Of a DNA stretch of 64,000 bases, positions 14,853 to 24,330 are shown piece by piece (positions within the stretch are counted from its first letter, which is position 1; every line of letters starts with the position of its first letter). The stretch comes from Delftia tsuruhatensis NBRC 16741 (lineage in GTDB: Bacteria > Pseudomonadota > Gammaproteobacteria > Burkholderiales > Burkholderiaceae_C), in NCBI RefSeq assembly GCF_001571325.1, contig NZ_BCTO01000050.1:1-64000 (forward strand), in the 5' to 3' direction. Both the position numbers and the translations under genes were made by a program. The notes beneath the pieces were generated by a model. That model ran no database searches. It was not told the DNA's origin and saw nothing but the letters and a program-made list of their open reading frames with translations.

Positions 14853-16327
14853 GGCGGCGAGTTCCGGTAGCGGTGGGCCAGCAGCAGGGCGATGGCGCAG
14901 GAGGCGATGCGCGAGGCGCGGCTGTCGGCGCGGCTGGTCAGGATCACGGGCACCTTGGCGCCCATGACGATGCCGGCGCTGGCCGCCTCGCCCATGTACA
15001 TGAGCTGCTTGGCCAGCATGTTGCCGCTTTCCAGGTCGGGCACGACCAGGATGTCGGCCTGGCCCGCCACGGGCGAATCGATGCCCTTGGTGCGCGCGGC
15101 GGCCATGGACACGGCGTTGTCGAAGGCCAGCGGCCCGTCGAGCACGCCGCCCGCGATCTGGCCCCGGTCGGCCATCTTGCACAGCGCGGCGGCGTCCAGC
15201 GTGGCCGGCATGTGCGGGCTCACGGTCTCCACGGCGGCCAGGATGGCGACCTTGGGCTCGGGCACGCCGATGGCATGGGCCAGGGCGATGGCATTGCGCA
15301 CGATGTCGGCCTTTTGCTGCAGGTCGGGCGCGAGGTTGATGGCCGCATCGGTCACGATGAAGGGGCGCGGGTAGTGCGGCGTCTGCAGCACGAAGCAGTG
15401 GCTGACGCGGCGCTTGGTGCGCAGGCCGGCGGCGGCGGCCACCACCTCGGCCATGAGCTCGTCCGTGTGCAGGCTGCCTTTCATGATGGCCTCGACCTCG
15501 CCGCAGGCGGCCAGCTCGGCGCCGCGCGTGGCGGCGGCGTGGCTGTGCGGCACGTCCTCGATGCGCAGGCCGCCCAGGTCCAGCCCGTGCTCGGCCGCCA
15601 CGGCCTCCAGCCGTGCGCGCGGGGCCACCAGCACGGGGTCGATCAGGCCTTCGCGGCGCGCGTCCAGCGCGGCCGAGAGGCTGGTCTCGTCGCAGGGATG
15701 GACCACGGCCACGCGGATGGGCGGCAGGCCGGCCACATGGGCCAGCAGGCGCTGCAGGCCGTCGCGTCCACCGGCCTCCAGCCGGATCTCGGGCAGGCTG
15801 GTGCGCTGGCGCTCGATGTGGCGGGCCGGCGCATGCACGGTGGCCTGGCCCTCGATCACGGCGGCGCCATGCTGGTTGGTGCAGGCCACGGCCAGCGTGA
15901 CCTGGCGCTGCTCGGCCTGCTTGGCCAGCACCTCCACGCGCACGGTCAACCGGTCGCCTGCGGCCAGCGGCGCCAGAAAGCGCAGCGTCTGGCCGACCAG
16001 GGTGGTGCCGGGGCCGGGCAGGCGCGTGCCCAGCACCGAGGCCAGCAGCATGCCGCCCCACATGCCATGGGCGATCAGGGCCGTGTCGTCATCGTCGGCG
16101 CCGGCAACCGTGCCAGCACCGGCACCGGCACCGGCACCGGCACCGGCACCAGCGCCGTCGGCCACGGCCGCGCCCGACAGGGCGGCGAACAGGCGCAGGT
16201 CCTGGGTGCTCAGCGTGCGTTCCAGGCTGGCGCTGTCGCCCACGTCCAGCTCGTCGAAGCTGTGGTTGCGCAGCAGTGCCAGGTCTTCGGGCGGCAGGGC
16301 CGCATGGGAGGCAGGGGAGAGGTTCAT
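14849..16327 (-). CDS. MaoC domain-phosphate acetyl/butyryltransferase fusion
   Basis: The 492-residue protein combines an N-terminal hot-dog (MaoC-like) domain (about 10-175; ALIAHGMWGGMLLASVLG) with a C-terminal PTA/PTB domain (about 195-490; IVTDAAINLAPDLQQKADIV, LVVPDLESGNMLAKQL). Such fusions are usually annotated as bifunctional enoyl-CoA hydratase/phosphate acetyltransferase and occur beside acetate kinase and polyhydroxybutyrate genes. The PTA part would make acyl phosphate for AckA. Start and stop each overlap neighbouring genes by 4 bp. A Gly-Ala-rich loop (residues 58-72) is encoded by a hexanucleotide tandem repeat inside the MaoC domain, which may vary in length between strains. 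Confidence 0.88.
   Translation of the reverse strand: MNLSPASHAALPPEDLALLRNHSFDELDVGDSASLERTLSTQDLRLFAALSGAAVADGAGAGAGAGAGAGAGTVAGADDDDTALIAHGMWGGMLLASVLGTRLPGPGTTLVGQTLRFLAPLAAGDRLTVRVEVLAKQAEQRQVTLAVACTNQHGAAVIEGQATVHAPARHIERQRTSLPEIRLEAGGRDGLQRLLAHVAGLPPIRVAVVHPCDETSLSAALDARREGLIDPVLVAPRARLEAVAAEHGLDLGGLRIEDVPHSHAAATRGAELAACGEVEAIMKGSLHTDELMAEVVAAAAGLRTKRRVSHCFVLQTPHYPRPFIVTDAAINLAPDLQQKADIVRNAIALAHAIGVPEPKVAILAAVETVSPHMPATLDAAALCKMADRGQIAGGVLDGPLAFDNAVSMAAARTKGIDSPVAGQADILVVPDLESGNMLAKQLMYMGEAASAGIVMGAKVPVILTSRADSRASRIASCAIALLLAHRYRNSPP
16115..16156. repeat. Hexanucleotide tandem repeat inside the MaoC-PTA gene
   Basis: Five perfect GGCACC units (16121-16150) are flanked by one imperfect unit on each side (AGCACC before, AGCGCC after). 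The unit is a multiple of three, so copy-number changes alter the length of a Gly-Ala run without a frameshift. Confidence 0.9.
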
Positions 16328-18633
16328 CGCTTCTTTCGGGTACCTGTGTGCGCGCGGCTGGCCGGTGCGCGCGGGGTGGGCCTGGCGGCCGGGGCTTCGG
16401 GTGGGGCCGCTTCCTGGGGGGCCTCCCTGGCCTGCGCCACCTCCAGCGCCTGCACGAAATGCGCCATGGCCTGCAGCAGGCGCTGGTGCTCGGCATCGCT
16501 GAGGTTGCCGCCCTGGTTGGCCAGTTCGTCCACCGTGGTCATGCCCCAGCGGATGTCGGCCGCCGGCGAGGCGGCCAGCAACTGGGTGATGGCGGCCATG
16601 GCGGCGTCGGGCTCGCGCTGCATCAGCAGGGCCTGGCGGCGCACGATGCGGCGGAACTGCGCCATGTCGGGCGGCACGCCGCCCAGGTGATCCTGCAGCA
16701 GCCGCCAGGCGTGGCGGAAGTGGCGCTCATCGGCCTCGCCGCGTGCGCGCAGCACATGGAACAGGGCGCGGATGACGGCCTCGTACAGCCCGCCCTGGGC
16801 CACGCTTTCGTGCAGCCGCGCCAGTTCCTGGCACATGTACTGGCAGTGCTCGGGCGATTCGCCCGGGTGCGGGCGCGGCGGGCCGTCGTCCTGGCGGCTT
16901 TGGCCGGCCAGGGCCTGCACCAGAGGCGAGCCATAGATGGCGTGGAACAGCCGCGCCTGCATGGCGTCGCGCTGGTCGCGGTAGGTGTCCAGCATATGCA
17001 CCACGGCCTGCGACATGGCCTGCTGCGCCTTCAGGAAGGGGTTGTCGGGCTCGACGGGGTGGCGGTCCTCGCGCGCCTGCTCGGCGGCCTGGGCCACGGC
17101 AGGGGCCAGCGGGTGGGAGTCCGACCAGTATTCATAGCCCACGCGCAGCGGATGCATGGCCTGCAGCCAGCGCGCCGACAACGGCGTGGACAGGGCCTGC
17201 ACCCAGGGCTGCACGGTGTTGCGGTACAGGGCGAGGTTGATTTCGGAGACGCGGGCGGCGGCGGCAAAGTGGCGCTCGCTTTCGGGGTCGGGCCGGACGA
17301 TGTCGCGCACCTCGGCCAGGTCGCTGCGGCGGATCTTCATCAGGTAGGCCGCGTCGGTCAGCTCCTGCGGCGGCACGCCGGCCGGGCGGTCGGCGATCTC
17401 GGCGCGGTAGATGCCGGCGGGCAGCAGGTCGATGATGTCGATGTGCGCCGCGAACTCGCGGTGCTCCTTGCGGCCCACGGCGCCCGAGACAAAGATGCCC
17501 AGGTGGCCGATGCTGTCGTGCGTGGCGAAGACGATGGTCTGGTCGTGGGCGGCAATGTCCTCGTCGTCGCGGTACAGGTCGGTGATCCAGCCCAGGGCCT
17601 GGCCCGGCGGCGTGATGTTGTCGCCATGCGAGCAGAACACCACGATGGGCGAGCGGATGTTGCGCAGGTCGATGCGCACGCCGTCCGAGGTCGTCAGCTC
17701 GGCCGTGGCCAGCCGGTTGCCGATGAACAGGTTGTCCACGATGTACTGCATCTCGCGGCCTTCGAGGAAGACATGGCCGCCCCAGTACTTCTCGAAGCCC
17801 AGGTAGCGCGGCCCCTCGGTGTCCACGTCGGCATAGACCTGGTACTGCTTTTCCCACAGCGTGTTGGCGGGGTTGAGGTTCTCGAAGTTCTGCACCAGCC
17901 AGGCGCCGTCGAAGCGGCCCGCGCCCAGGTCACTGGTCAGTGCCGTCACCCAGCTGCCGCCCATGAGGCCGCCGCCGTAGCGCATGGGGTTGTCTCCGGC
18001 CCAGTACGACAGCGGCGCGCCGGCCACGATGATGGGCCCGAACAGCTCGGGCCAGACGGCGGCCGTCATGAGGATCTGCCAGCCGGCCTGGCAGTTGCCG
18101 ATGACGGCGGGCTTGCCCCGGCTCTCGGGGTGAAGCTCGGCGACCTTGCGCACGAATTCGGCCTCGGCGCGCATCACGTCCTCGACGGTCTGGCCGGGCA
18201 CGGGGTCGGGCAGGAAGCCCACGAAGTAGCAGGGATGGCCGGCCTTGAGGGCGGCGCCGATCTCGCTGTCGGGCTTGAAGCCGCCGATGCCAGGGCCGTG
18301 GCCCGCGCGCGGATCGACGACGATGAAGGGGCGCTTGGCCGGGTCGATGACCGTGCCCTCCATGGGCGCGATGCGTGCCAGCCCGTAGTTGACGGGACGC
18401 GGCAGCTCCAGGCCGGACATCACGATCTCGGCCTGGAAGCTCAGCACATTGGGCACTTCCTCGGCCAGGTGGGCGCGGTACTGGTTGCCGCGCTGGCGCC
18501 GGATGTCGGCATACAGCAGCGTGCGCTGCCAGGCATCGGTGGCGTACTGTGCAGCTGCCTGGGGCAGCTTCAGCGGATCGCCCCACAGTGCCCCCACGTC
18601 CACGGTGCCGTGGCTATCGAGGTGCTCGTTCAT
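16324..18633 (-). CDS. DUF3141 alpha/beta-hydrolase, PHA-synthase-like
   Basis: This 769-residue protein belongs to the DUF3141 group related to class I poly(3-hydroxyalkanoate) synthases. The central alpha/beta-hydrolase region has the lipase-like box GNCQAG with Cys in the nucleophile position as in PhaC, plus FIVVDPRAGHGPGIGG, FSCHGDN-like VVFCSHGDNITPP and a distal HDSIGHLGIFVSG His motif. The C-terminal 300 residues are helical and end in a basic Pro/Ala tail. Polymer-synthase activity is unproven for the family. An AAAGGAG site precedes the ATG at 18633. It lies between a phasin-like gene and MaoC-PTA (4-bp overlap), consistent with a role at PHA granules or in acyl-CoA overflow. Confidence 0.85.
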   Translation of the reverse strand: MNEHLDSHGTVDVGALWGDPLKLPQAAAQYATDAWQRTLLYADIRRQRGNQYRAHLAEEVPNVLSFQAEIVMSGLELPRPVNYGLARIAPMEGTVIDPAKRPFIVVDPRAGHGPGIGGFKPDSEIGAALKAGHPCYFVGFLPDPVPGQTVEDVMRAEAEFVRKVAELHPESRGKPAVIGNCQAGWQILMTAAVWPELFGPIIVAGAPLSYWAGDNPMRYGGGLMGGSWVTALTSDLGAGRFDGAWLVQNFENLNPANTLWEKQYQVYADVDTEGPRYLGFEKYWGGHVFLEGREMQYIVDNLFIGNRLATAELTTSDGVRIDLRNIRSPIVVFCSHGDNITPPGQALGWITDLYRDDEDIAAHDQTIVFATHDSIGHLGIFVSGAVGRKEHREFAAHIDIIDLLPAGIYRAEIADRPAGVPPQELTDAAYLMKIRRSDLAEVRDIVRPDPESERHFAAAARVSEINLALYRNTVQPWVQALSTPLSARWLQAMHPLRVGYEYWSDSHPLAPAVAQAAEQAREDRHPVEPDNPFLKAQQAMSQAVVHMLDTYRDQRDAMQARLFHAIYGSPLVQALAGQSRQDDGPPRPHPGESPEHCQYMCQELARLHESVAQGGLYEAVIRALFHVLRARGEADERHFRHAWRLLQDHLGGVPPDMAQFRRIVRRQALLMQREPDAAMAAITQLLAASPAADIRWGMTTVDELANQGGNLSDAEHQRLLQAMAHFVQALEVAQAREAPQEAAPPEAPAARPTPRAPASRAHTGTRKKR

Positions 18634-18749
18634 CTGGCCCACTCCTTTAACGGGCATGTCCTGCCCCCTGCTTGCAGATTGCGTGTGAATGGCCGCCAAA
18701 CGGCCCCGCGCCTGCGGGACCGTGCGGCTTGTGTCAGTCCCTGGGCTCT

Positions 18750-19283
18750 TCAGCCGTGGGCGGCAGCGTCCCGGGCCGTTTCGGCGGCAGCCGCTGCAAT
18801 GGGCTGCTGCGCCGCATGGTCGGGCGGGGTGACGGATGGGGTCACGGACTGGGCCATGGACTGCACGGCCGAGGTCCAGCGCGCCAGCAGGTCGCTCCAG
18901 GGCACGGCAGTGTCGGCCGCGCCCTGGGCGCCGCCGCTCAGCGTGGCTGCCACCTGCTGCTGCCAGTCGTGCACGGCCTGCTGCACGCCCTGGGCCAGGG
19001 TCATCTGGCTGGCCATGGCCGTCTGGGCCAGGGCCTGGGCATGGCCCATGCGCAGGTGGGCGTGGCGCCAGAAGGCCTGGGCGGGCAGGGTGGCCAGCTC
19101 CTGCCAGCTGCTGGTCTGCTGCACGCCCTCGATCTCGCTGCCGGTCTCGGCGATGCGCTCGGGGCCGTTGCGTGCGGCATGCTCCAGCCACTGTTGGCCA
19201 CTTTCCTGCAGCAGCCGGCTCAGGTGCAGCTGCAGTTCGAGCTGGGCCTTGAGCAGATGGAGGGGAATGGTCTGTGCGCTCAT
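18750..19283 (-). CDS. Phasin-like granule-associated protein
   Basis: The 177-residue protein is predicted almost entirely helical, with an amphipathic N-terminal half (LLKAQLELQLHLSRLLQESG) and a Gln/Ala/Trp-rich middle, the composition of phasins that coat polyhydroxyalkanoate granules. There is no signal peptide. A strong AAGGAG precedes the ATG. Its position just upstream of the PHA-synthase-like DUF3141 gene supports the call. The C-terminus is Ala/Pro-rich and probably disordered. Confidence 0.7.
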   Translation of the reverse strand: MSAQTIPLHLLKAQLELQLHLSRLLQESGQQWLEHAARNGPERIAETGSEIEGVQQTSSWQELATLPAQAFWRHAHLRMGHAQALAQTAMASQMTLAQGVQQAVHDWQQQVAATLSGGAQGAADTAVPWSDLLARWTSAVQSMAQSVTPSVTPPDHAAQQPIAAAAAETARDAAAHG

Positions 19284-19336
19284 ATGGAACTCCTTGCTGG
19301 TTGACGTGGAAAGATGCCTTGGCGGCGGAACGAAAC

Positions 19337-20467
19337 TCAGGCCATCTGGCCGATGGTCTTGCGAAAGCGGGCGAGCGTGAGGGCGAACAGCACGGAGCCG
19401 ATGGCGGCCAGTGCGAGAAAGGGCTTCCAGACCACGTCCAGCCCCGCTCCGCGGTAGAGGATGGCCTGCGACAGCTCGACAAAGTGGGTGGTCGGCGCGG
19501 CCAGCATGATGGTCTGCACCAGCTGCGGCATGCTTTCGCGCGGCGTCATGGCGCCCGACAGCAGCTGCAGCGGCAGCAGCACGAGCACCAGCAGCATGCC
19601 GAACTGTGGCATGTTGCGCGCCAGCGTGGCAAGGAAGATCCCCAGCGACGTTGTGGCGAACAGGCACAGCGCGGCCCCTGCCAGGAACAGCGGCTGAGAG
19701 CCTTCGATGGGAACGCCCAGGGCGCCGCGCACCACGAGGTTGAGCGAGGCAAAGGCGGTGACCAGCACGACCAGTCCCATGGACCATATCTTGGCCAGCA
19801 TGATCTCGGTCGGTGTCACCGGCATGACCAGCAGGTGCTCCACCGTGCCGTGCTCGCGCTCGCGGATCAGCGCCGCGCCCGTGAGGATGATGGACAGCAT
19901 GGTCACGTTGTTGATGATCTGCATCAGCCCGCCGAACCAGACCTTGTCCAGCGCGGGATTGAAGCGCGCGCGCACCACCAGGTCCACGGGCAGGGCGGTG
20001 GCGCCCCGAAAGCGCCGCACGAACTCGCTGACCTCGGCCGAGACGATCTGCTGCACATAGCTGTTGCCCGTGAAGGCCTGGCTCATGCGCGTGGCGTCCA
20101 CGTTCAGCTGCAGCTCGGGCGCGCGGCCCGCCAGCACGTCGCGCTGGAAGTTGGGCGGGATGTTGAGCACGAAGGTGTAGGTGCCCGAGTCCATGCCCGG
20201 GTCCATCTGCGTGCGGTCGATCATGGCCGGCGGCGCGAACTGCGGCGGATAGAAGGCGCCCGCGATGCGCTGCGACAGCGGCGAGCCGTCCTCGTCCACG
20301 ATGGCGATGGGCGCGTTGTGCAGGCTCTCGGGCATGGCCGTGGCCGCCGTGTAGATGGAGACCGTGAACACATAGGCGATGAGCACCAGCAGCACGGGGT
20401 CGCGCCACAGGCTCCACAGCTCCTTGACGCCCAGCCGGTAGATGTTGGAGAAAAGGCGGGTGCGCAT
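19337..20467 (-). CDS. ABC-2 type permease, YhhJ-like
   Basis: The 376-residue inner-membrane protein has TM1 near residues 25-45, a periplasmic domain of about 130 residues, and five C-terminal TM segments beginning with NNVTMLSIILTGAALIREREHGTVEHLLVMP, the standard ABC-2 permease signature. It pairs with the RbbA-like protein one base upstream, as YhhJ pairs with RbbA and YhiI in enterobacteria. With the HlyD and outer-membrane genes it probably forms an exporter; the substrate is unknown. Confidence 0.9.
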   Translation of the reverse strand: MRTRLFSNIYRLGVKELWSLWRDPVLLVLIAYVFTVSIYTAATAMPESLHNAPIAIVDEDGSPLSQRIAGAFYPPQFAPPAMIDRTQMDPGMDSGTYTFVLNIPPNFQRDVLAGRAPELQLNVDATRMSQAFTGNSYVQQIVSAEVSEFVRRFRGATALPVDLVVRARFNPALDKVWFGGLMQIINNVTMLSIILTGAALIREREHGTVEHLLVMPVTPTEIMLAKIWSMGLVVLVTAFASLNLVVRGALGVPIEGSQPLFLAGAALCLFATTSLGIFLATLARNMPQFGMLLVLVLLPLQLLSGAMTPRESMPQLVQTIMLAAPTTHFVELSQAILYRGAGLDVVWKPFLALAAIGSVLFALTLARFRKTIGQMA

Positions 20468-20468
20468 G

Positions 20469-23225
20469 TCAGCTCTCCTGCTTTCTGGTCAGCGCAATGG
20501 CCAGGCCCAGGATCGCCGGCACGGACAGCAGCAGCGGCCCGAACGAGCCGGCCAGCTCCCGAAAGCCCAGCGCCTTGCTGAACACGCCGCGGCTGATGGC
20601 GATCATGTGGCTGGCCGGATAGACCTCGCCGATGGCGCGGCCCACGCCCTCCAGCGAGGACACGGGGTCGACCAGGCCTGCGAACTGCGTGGTGGGGATC
20701 AGCGTGCCGATCAGCACCAGGAACATCGAGGCGATCTGGCTGCGCGTCAGCGTGGAGGCCAGCAGGCCGAAGCCCGTGGAGGCGCCGCTGAAGATCAGCG
20801 CCGCCAGGGCCAGCGTGGCAAAGCTGCCCGTCACGGGCACGCCGAACAGGGTGACGGCCATCAGGCACATCAGCAGGAAGTTCAGCATGGCCAGCACCAC
20901 ATAGGGCAGTTGCTTGCCCAGCAGGAATTCGGTGCGCGTGACCGGCGTGACGTAGAGGTTGGTGATGGAGCCGCTTTCCTTCTCGCGCACCACGGCCAGC
21001 GCCGTCAGCATGGCCGGCAAAAGCAGCAGCAGCAGGGGCATGACGGCCGGCACCATGGCCGGCAGGCTGCGCACGTCGGGGTTGTAGCGAAAGCGCGTCT
21101 GGATGTCGATGAGGCCGGCCGGCGCCACGCCCAGGCGCTCGCGCGCCTGCTCGGTCAGCCAGTGCTGGTGGATGCCCTGCAGGTAGCCGCGCACGGTCTC
21201 GGCGCGCGTGGGCATGGCGCCGTCGAACCAGGCGCCCACCTGCACGGAGCCGCCGCGCAGCACATCGCGCGCAAAGCCCGGGGGGATCTCGATGGCCAGG
21301 GTCAGCTCGCCGCTGCGCATGCGGCGGTCCAGTGCGTCGTAGTCGGTCAGCGGCGGCTGCTCGATGAAGTAGCGCGAGCCCGACAGGCTCATCGCATAGC
21401 TGCGGCTGATGGTGGTCTGGTCGCGGTCCAGCACGGCAAAGCGCAGGTCCTCCACGTCCAGGCTGATGCCGTAGCCCATCACGAACATCAGGATCAGCGA
21501 GCCCACCAGGGCCAGCGTGGCGCGCACCGGGTCGCGCTGCAGCTCCAGCGCTTCGCGCCAGACATAGCTGAGCATGCGCTGGGCGCTGAAATGGCGGCGG
21601 CGCGCAGTGTGCGTTTCCACGGCAGCGGGGGCGGCAGGCGCGGCCGGTTCCTCGGCGGCCGGGGCCTCGCCGCCACCGGCCTCGACCAGGTAGCCGATGA
21701 AGGCTTCCTCCAGCGTGGCCGCGCCGCGCTTGGCTACCAGGCGCGCGGGCGTGTCGCTGTCCAGCACCTTGCCCGCATGCATCATGGACATGCGGTCGCA
21801 GCGCTCGGCCTCGTTCATGAAGTGGGTGGAGATGAAGATGGTCACGCGGTCGCGCCGCGACAGCTCCACCAGCAGGCGCCAGAAGCCGTCGCGCGCCACG
21901 GGGTCCACGCCCGAGGTGGGCTCGTCCAGGATGAGCAGCTCGGGCTTGTGCACCATGGCCACGGCCAGCGACAGGCGCTGGCGCATGCCCAGCGGCAGGG
22001 CGGCCGGCAGGCTGTGCTGCGCGGCCTGCAGGTCGAAGCGCTGCAGCATCTCGGACACGCGCGCGGGAATGTCCGCCTCGGGCACGCCGAACAGGCGCGC
22101 ATGCAGCACCAGGTTCTGGTGCACGGTCAGCTCGCCGTACAGCGAGAACGCCTGGGTCATGTAGCCCACGCGGCGGCGCGTGTCGATGTCGCGCGGGTCC
22201 ACGGGCTGGCCGAACAGCCAGGCCTGGCCCTCGCTGGCCGGCAGCAGGCCGGTCAGCATCTTCATGGTGGTGCTCTTGCCGCAGCCGTTGGAGCCCAGGA
22301 AGCCGAAGATCTCGCCGCGGCGGATGCGGAAGGACACATGGTCCACGGCGACGAAGTCGCCAAATCGCATGGTCAGGTCCCTGGCCTCGATGGCGATGTC
22401 GTCCTCGCCGCCCTCGGGCAGGGGGGCGATGGTCACGGACGCATGGCCGCGCTTTTTCTCTTCGGGCAGCAGGGCGATGAAGGCCTCTTCCAGCGAGCGG
22501 CTGCCCGTGCGCTGCAGCAGCTCGGCCGGCGTGCCCGTGGCCAGCACGCGGCCCTCGTCCATGGCCACCAGCCAGTCGAAGCGCTGGGCCTCGTCCATGT
22601 AGGCCGTGGCCACCAGCACGCTCATGCCGGGGCGCTGGCGGCGGATGCGCGCGATCAGGTCCCAGAACTGGGCGCGCGCCAGCGGGTCCACGCCCGTGGT
22701 GGGCTCGTCAAGAATGAGCAGGTCGGGGTCGTGGATCAGCGCGCAGCACAGGCCCAGCTTCTGCTTCATGCCGCCCGACAGCTTGCCGGCTGGCCGCTCC
22801 AGGAATTTGCGCAGGCCCGTGGCCTGGGTGAGGTCGTCGATGCGGCGCCGCCGCTCGGCCGCGTCATGGCCGAACAGGCGCGCGAAGAACTGCAGGTTCT
22901 CCTCCACCGACAGCGTGGGATAGAGGTTGCGCCCCAGGCCCTGCGGCATGTAGGCCACGCGCGGGCAGACGGCCTCGCGGTGCCGGCGCTGGGCCATGTC
23001 GCCGCCCAGCACCTCGACGCTGCCTTCCTGGATCTGGCGCGCCCCGGAGATCAGCGCCATGAGGCTGGACTTGCCCACGCCGTCCGGCCCGATCAGGCCG
23101 ACCATGCGGCCTTCGGGAATGTCCAGGTCGATGCCCGCCAGCGCCTCGACCTGGCCATAGCGCTGGTGCACGCCCTTCAGGCGCACGACCCAGCCGCTGG
23201 CGTGGGGCGTCGTGCTCTGGCTCAT
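20469..23225 (-). CDS. rbbA: RbbA-like protein: two ABC ATPases fused to an ABC-2 permease
   Basis: The 918-residue protein has NBD1 (about 10-240; Walker A GPDGVGKSS, signature LSGGMKQ, Walker B LLILDEPT), NBD2 (about 275-500; Walker A GSNGCGKST, a modified signature LPLGMRQ, Walker B LLILDEPTSGVD), a Pro/Ala linker, and a C-terminal ABC-2 permease with a large loop and five to six TM helices. This architecture is that of RbbA/YhiH, reported in E. coli to associate with ribosomes but organised as a transporter. ATG 23225 is chosen because it overlaps the HlyD stop (ATGA). NBD2 has Leu-Gly for Ser-Gly in its signature, so the two sites may be asymmetric. Confidence 0.92.
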   Translation of the reverse strand: MSQSTTPHASGWVVRLKGVHQRYGQVEALAGIDLDIPEGRMVGLIGPDGVGKSSLMALISGARQIQEGSVEVLGGDMAQRRHREAVCPRVAYMPQGLGRNLYPTLSVEENLQFFARLFGHDAAERRRRIDDLTQATGLRKFLERPAGKLSGGMKQKLGLCCALIHDPDLLILDEPTTGVDPLARAQFWDLIARIRRQRPGMSVLVATAYMDEAQRFDWLVAMDEGRVLATGTPAELLQRTGSRSLEEAFIALLPEEKKRGHASVTIAPLPEGGEDDIAIEARDLTMRFGDFVAVDHVSFRIRRGEIFGFLGSNGCGKSTTMKMLTGLLPASEGQAWLFGQPVDPRDIDTRRRVGYMTQAFSLYGELTVHQNLVLHARLFGVPEADIPARVSEMLQRFDLQAAQHSLPAALPLGMRQRLSLAVAMVHKPELLILDEPTSGVDPVARDGFWRLLVELSRRDRVTIFISTHFMNEAERCDRMSMMHAGKVLDSDTPARLVAKRGAATLEEAFIGYLVEAGGGEAPAAEEPAAPAAPAAVETHTARRRHFSAQRMLSYVWREALELQRDPVRATLALVGSLILMFVMGYGISLDVEDLRFAVLDRDQTTISRSYAMSLSGSRYFIEQPPLTDYDALDRRMRSGELTLAIEIPPGFARDVLRGGSVQVGAWFDGAMPTRAETVRGYLQGIHQHWLTEQARERLGVAPAGLIDIQTRFRYNPDVRSLPAMVPAVMPLLLLLLPAMLTALAVVREKESGSITNLYVTPVTRTEFLLGKQLPYVVLAMLNFLLMCLMAVTLFGVPVTGSFATLALAALIFSGASTGFGLLASTLTRSQIASMFLVLIGTLIPTTQFAGLVDPVSSLEGVGRAIGEVYPASHMIAISRGVFSKALGFRELAGSFGPLLLSVPAILGLAIALTRKQES

Positions 23226-24313
23226 TGCGCGGGCTGGGCTGGCAGCTTGATGGCCAGGTTGGCGGGCCACTCATGGCTGGCATCGGTGCGCAGCCAGGCC
23301 ATGCCGGGCACGCCGGTCTTGACCTGTTCCAGATGGCGGCGCAGCAGCTCCGGCGGGATCTGGGCGCGCACGCGGAACATCAGCTTCTGGCGCTCGCTGG
23401 CGGTCTCCACGGTCTTGGGCGTGAACTGGGCCTGGCTGGCGACGAAGGAGACGCGGGCCGGGATCACGTACTCGGGCGCGGCGTCCAGCACCAGGCGCAC
23501 CTCGCTGCCCAGGGCGATGCGCCCGGCGGCGGTCTCGGGCACGAAAAAGGTCATGTAGACATCGGACAGGTCCAGCAGGTTGAGCACGCGCCCGCCTGCG
23601 CCCAGCACCTCGCCGGGCTGGGCCACGCGCAGCTGCACGCGGCCATCGCGCGGGGCCTTGAGCACGCCGTCGTCGATGTCGGCCTGCACGCGCGCCACCG
23701 TGGCCGTGGCCGCCTGCACCTGGGAGCGCACGCCGACCACCTGGGCCTCGGCCGCCTTCACGGCGGCCTGGGCAGCGGCGGCCTGGGCACGCGTGGCGGC
23801 CAGCGCCGCCTCGCTGCCGCGCACGCGGGCGCGGTCGTCATCGAGCTCCTGCACCGAGGAGGCACCCTCGCGCGCCAGCGTTTCCGAGCGCTTGAAGCGG
23901 CGCTGCGCGGCGTCCACCTCGGTCTCGCGCTGCACGATCAGGGCCTGGGCGGCGGCCAGGTCGCTGCGGCGCAGGGTGACCTGGGCCTCGGCCGCGGCCA
24001 CGCTGTGCTCGGCCTGCTGGCGCATGGCGTCGGCTTCCTGGCGCTGGGCGCGCAGGGTGTCGATCTGCATGCGCGCCACGGGCTGGCCGGCCTGCACGAA
24101 GTCGCCCTCGCGCACCAGGATTTCCTCCACGCGGCCGGGCAGCTTGGTAGAGATGTCGATCTCGGTGGCCTCGACCCGGCCGTTGCTGCCGACGAAGCCC
24201 TCGCCCGGGCCCTTGGGCGTGAAGGTCTTCCAGGCCCACCAGGCCACGAGGGCCAGGACCGCCACGGCGGCGATCGGCACGATCTTGTTCTTCAGAGAGG
24301 TGTTCTTGTCCAT
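23222..24313 (-). CDS. HlyD-family membrane fusion protein, YhiI-like
   Basis: The 363-residue adaptor has one N-terminal TM anchor (about residues 10-29), a biotinyl-lipoyl half motif (STKLPGRVEEILVREGDFVQAGQPVARM), a long coiled-coil hairpin (about 85-210, rich in Ala/Gln/Arg), the second lipoyl half and a beta-barrel C-terminus. It would link the inner-membrane RbbA/YhhJ pair to the outer-membrane NodT-type channel encoded 17 bp upstream. The start ATG lies at the beginning of the anchor. Confidence 0.93.
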   Translation of the reverse strand: MDKNTSLKNKIVPIAAVAVLALVAWWAWKTFTPKGPGEGFVGSNGRVEATEIDISTKLPGRVEEILVREGDFVQAGQPVARMQIDTLRAQRQEADAMRQQAEHSVAAAEAQVTLRRSDLAAAQALIVQRETEVDAAQRRFKRSETLAREGASSVQELDDDRARVRGSEAALAATRAQAAAAQAAVKAAEAQVVGVRSQVQAATATVARVQADIDDGVLKAPRDGRVQLRVAQPGEVLGAGGRVLNLLDLSDVYMTFFVPETAAGRIALGSEVRLVLDAAPEYVIPARVSFVASQAQFTPKTVETASERQKLMFRVRAQIPPELLRRHLEQVKTGVPGMAWLRTDASHEWPANLAIKLPAQPAQ

Positions 24314-24330
24314 GGGCGGGTCCGGATGCT

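Noticed and set aside
16276..19380. A 1034-codon plus-strand open frame opposite DUF3141 and phasin
   Set aside because: It is antisense to well-supported genes; its product is His/Gly/Ala-rich with no domain, a typical shadow in GC-rich DNA.
20442..23558. A 1038-codon plus-strand frame opposite rbbA
   Set aside because: Antisense shadow of a gene with clear Walker motifs; biased composition and no recognisable fold.
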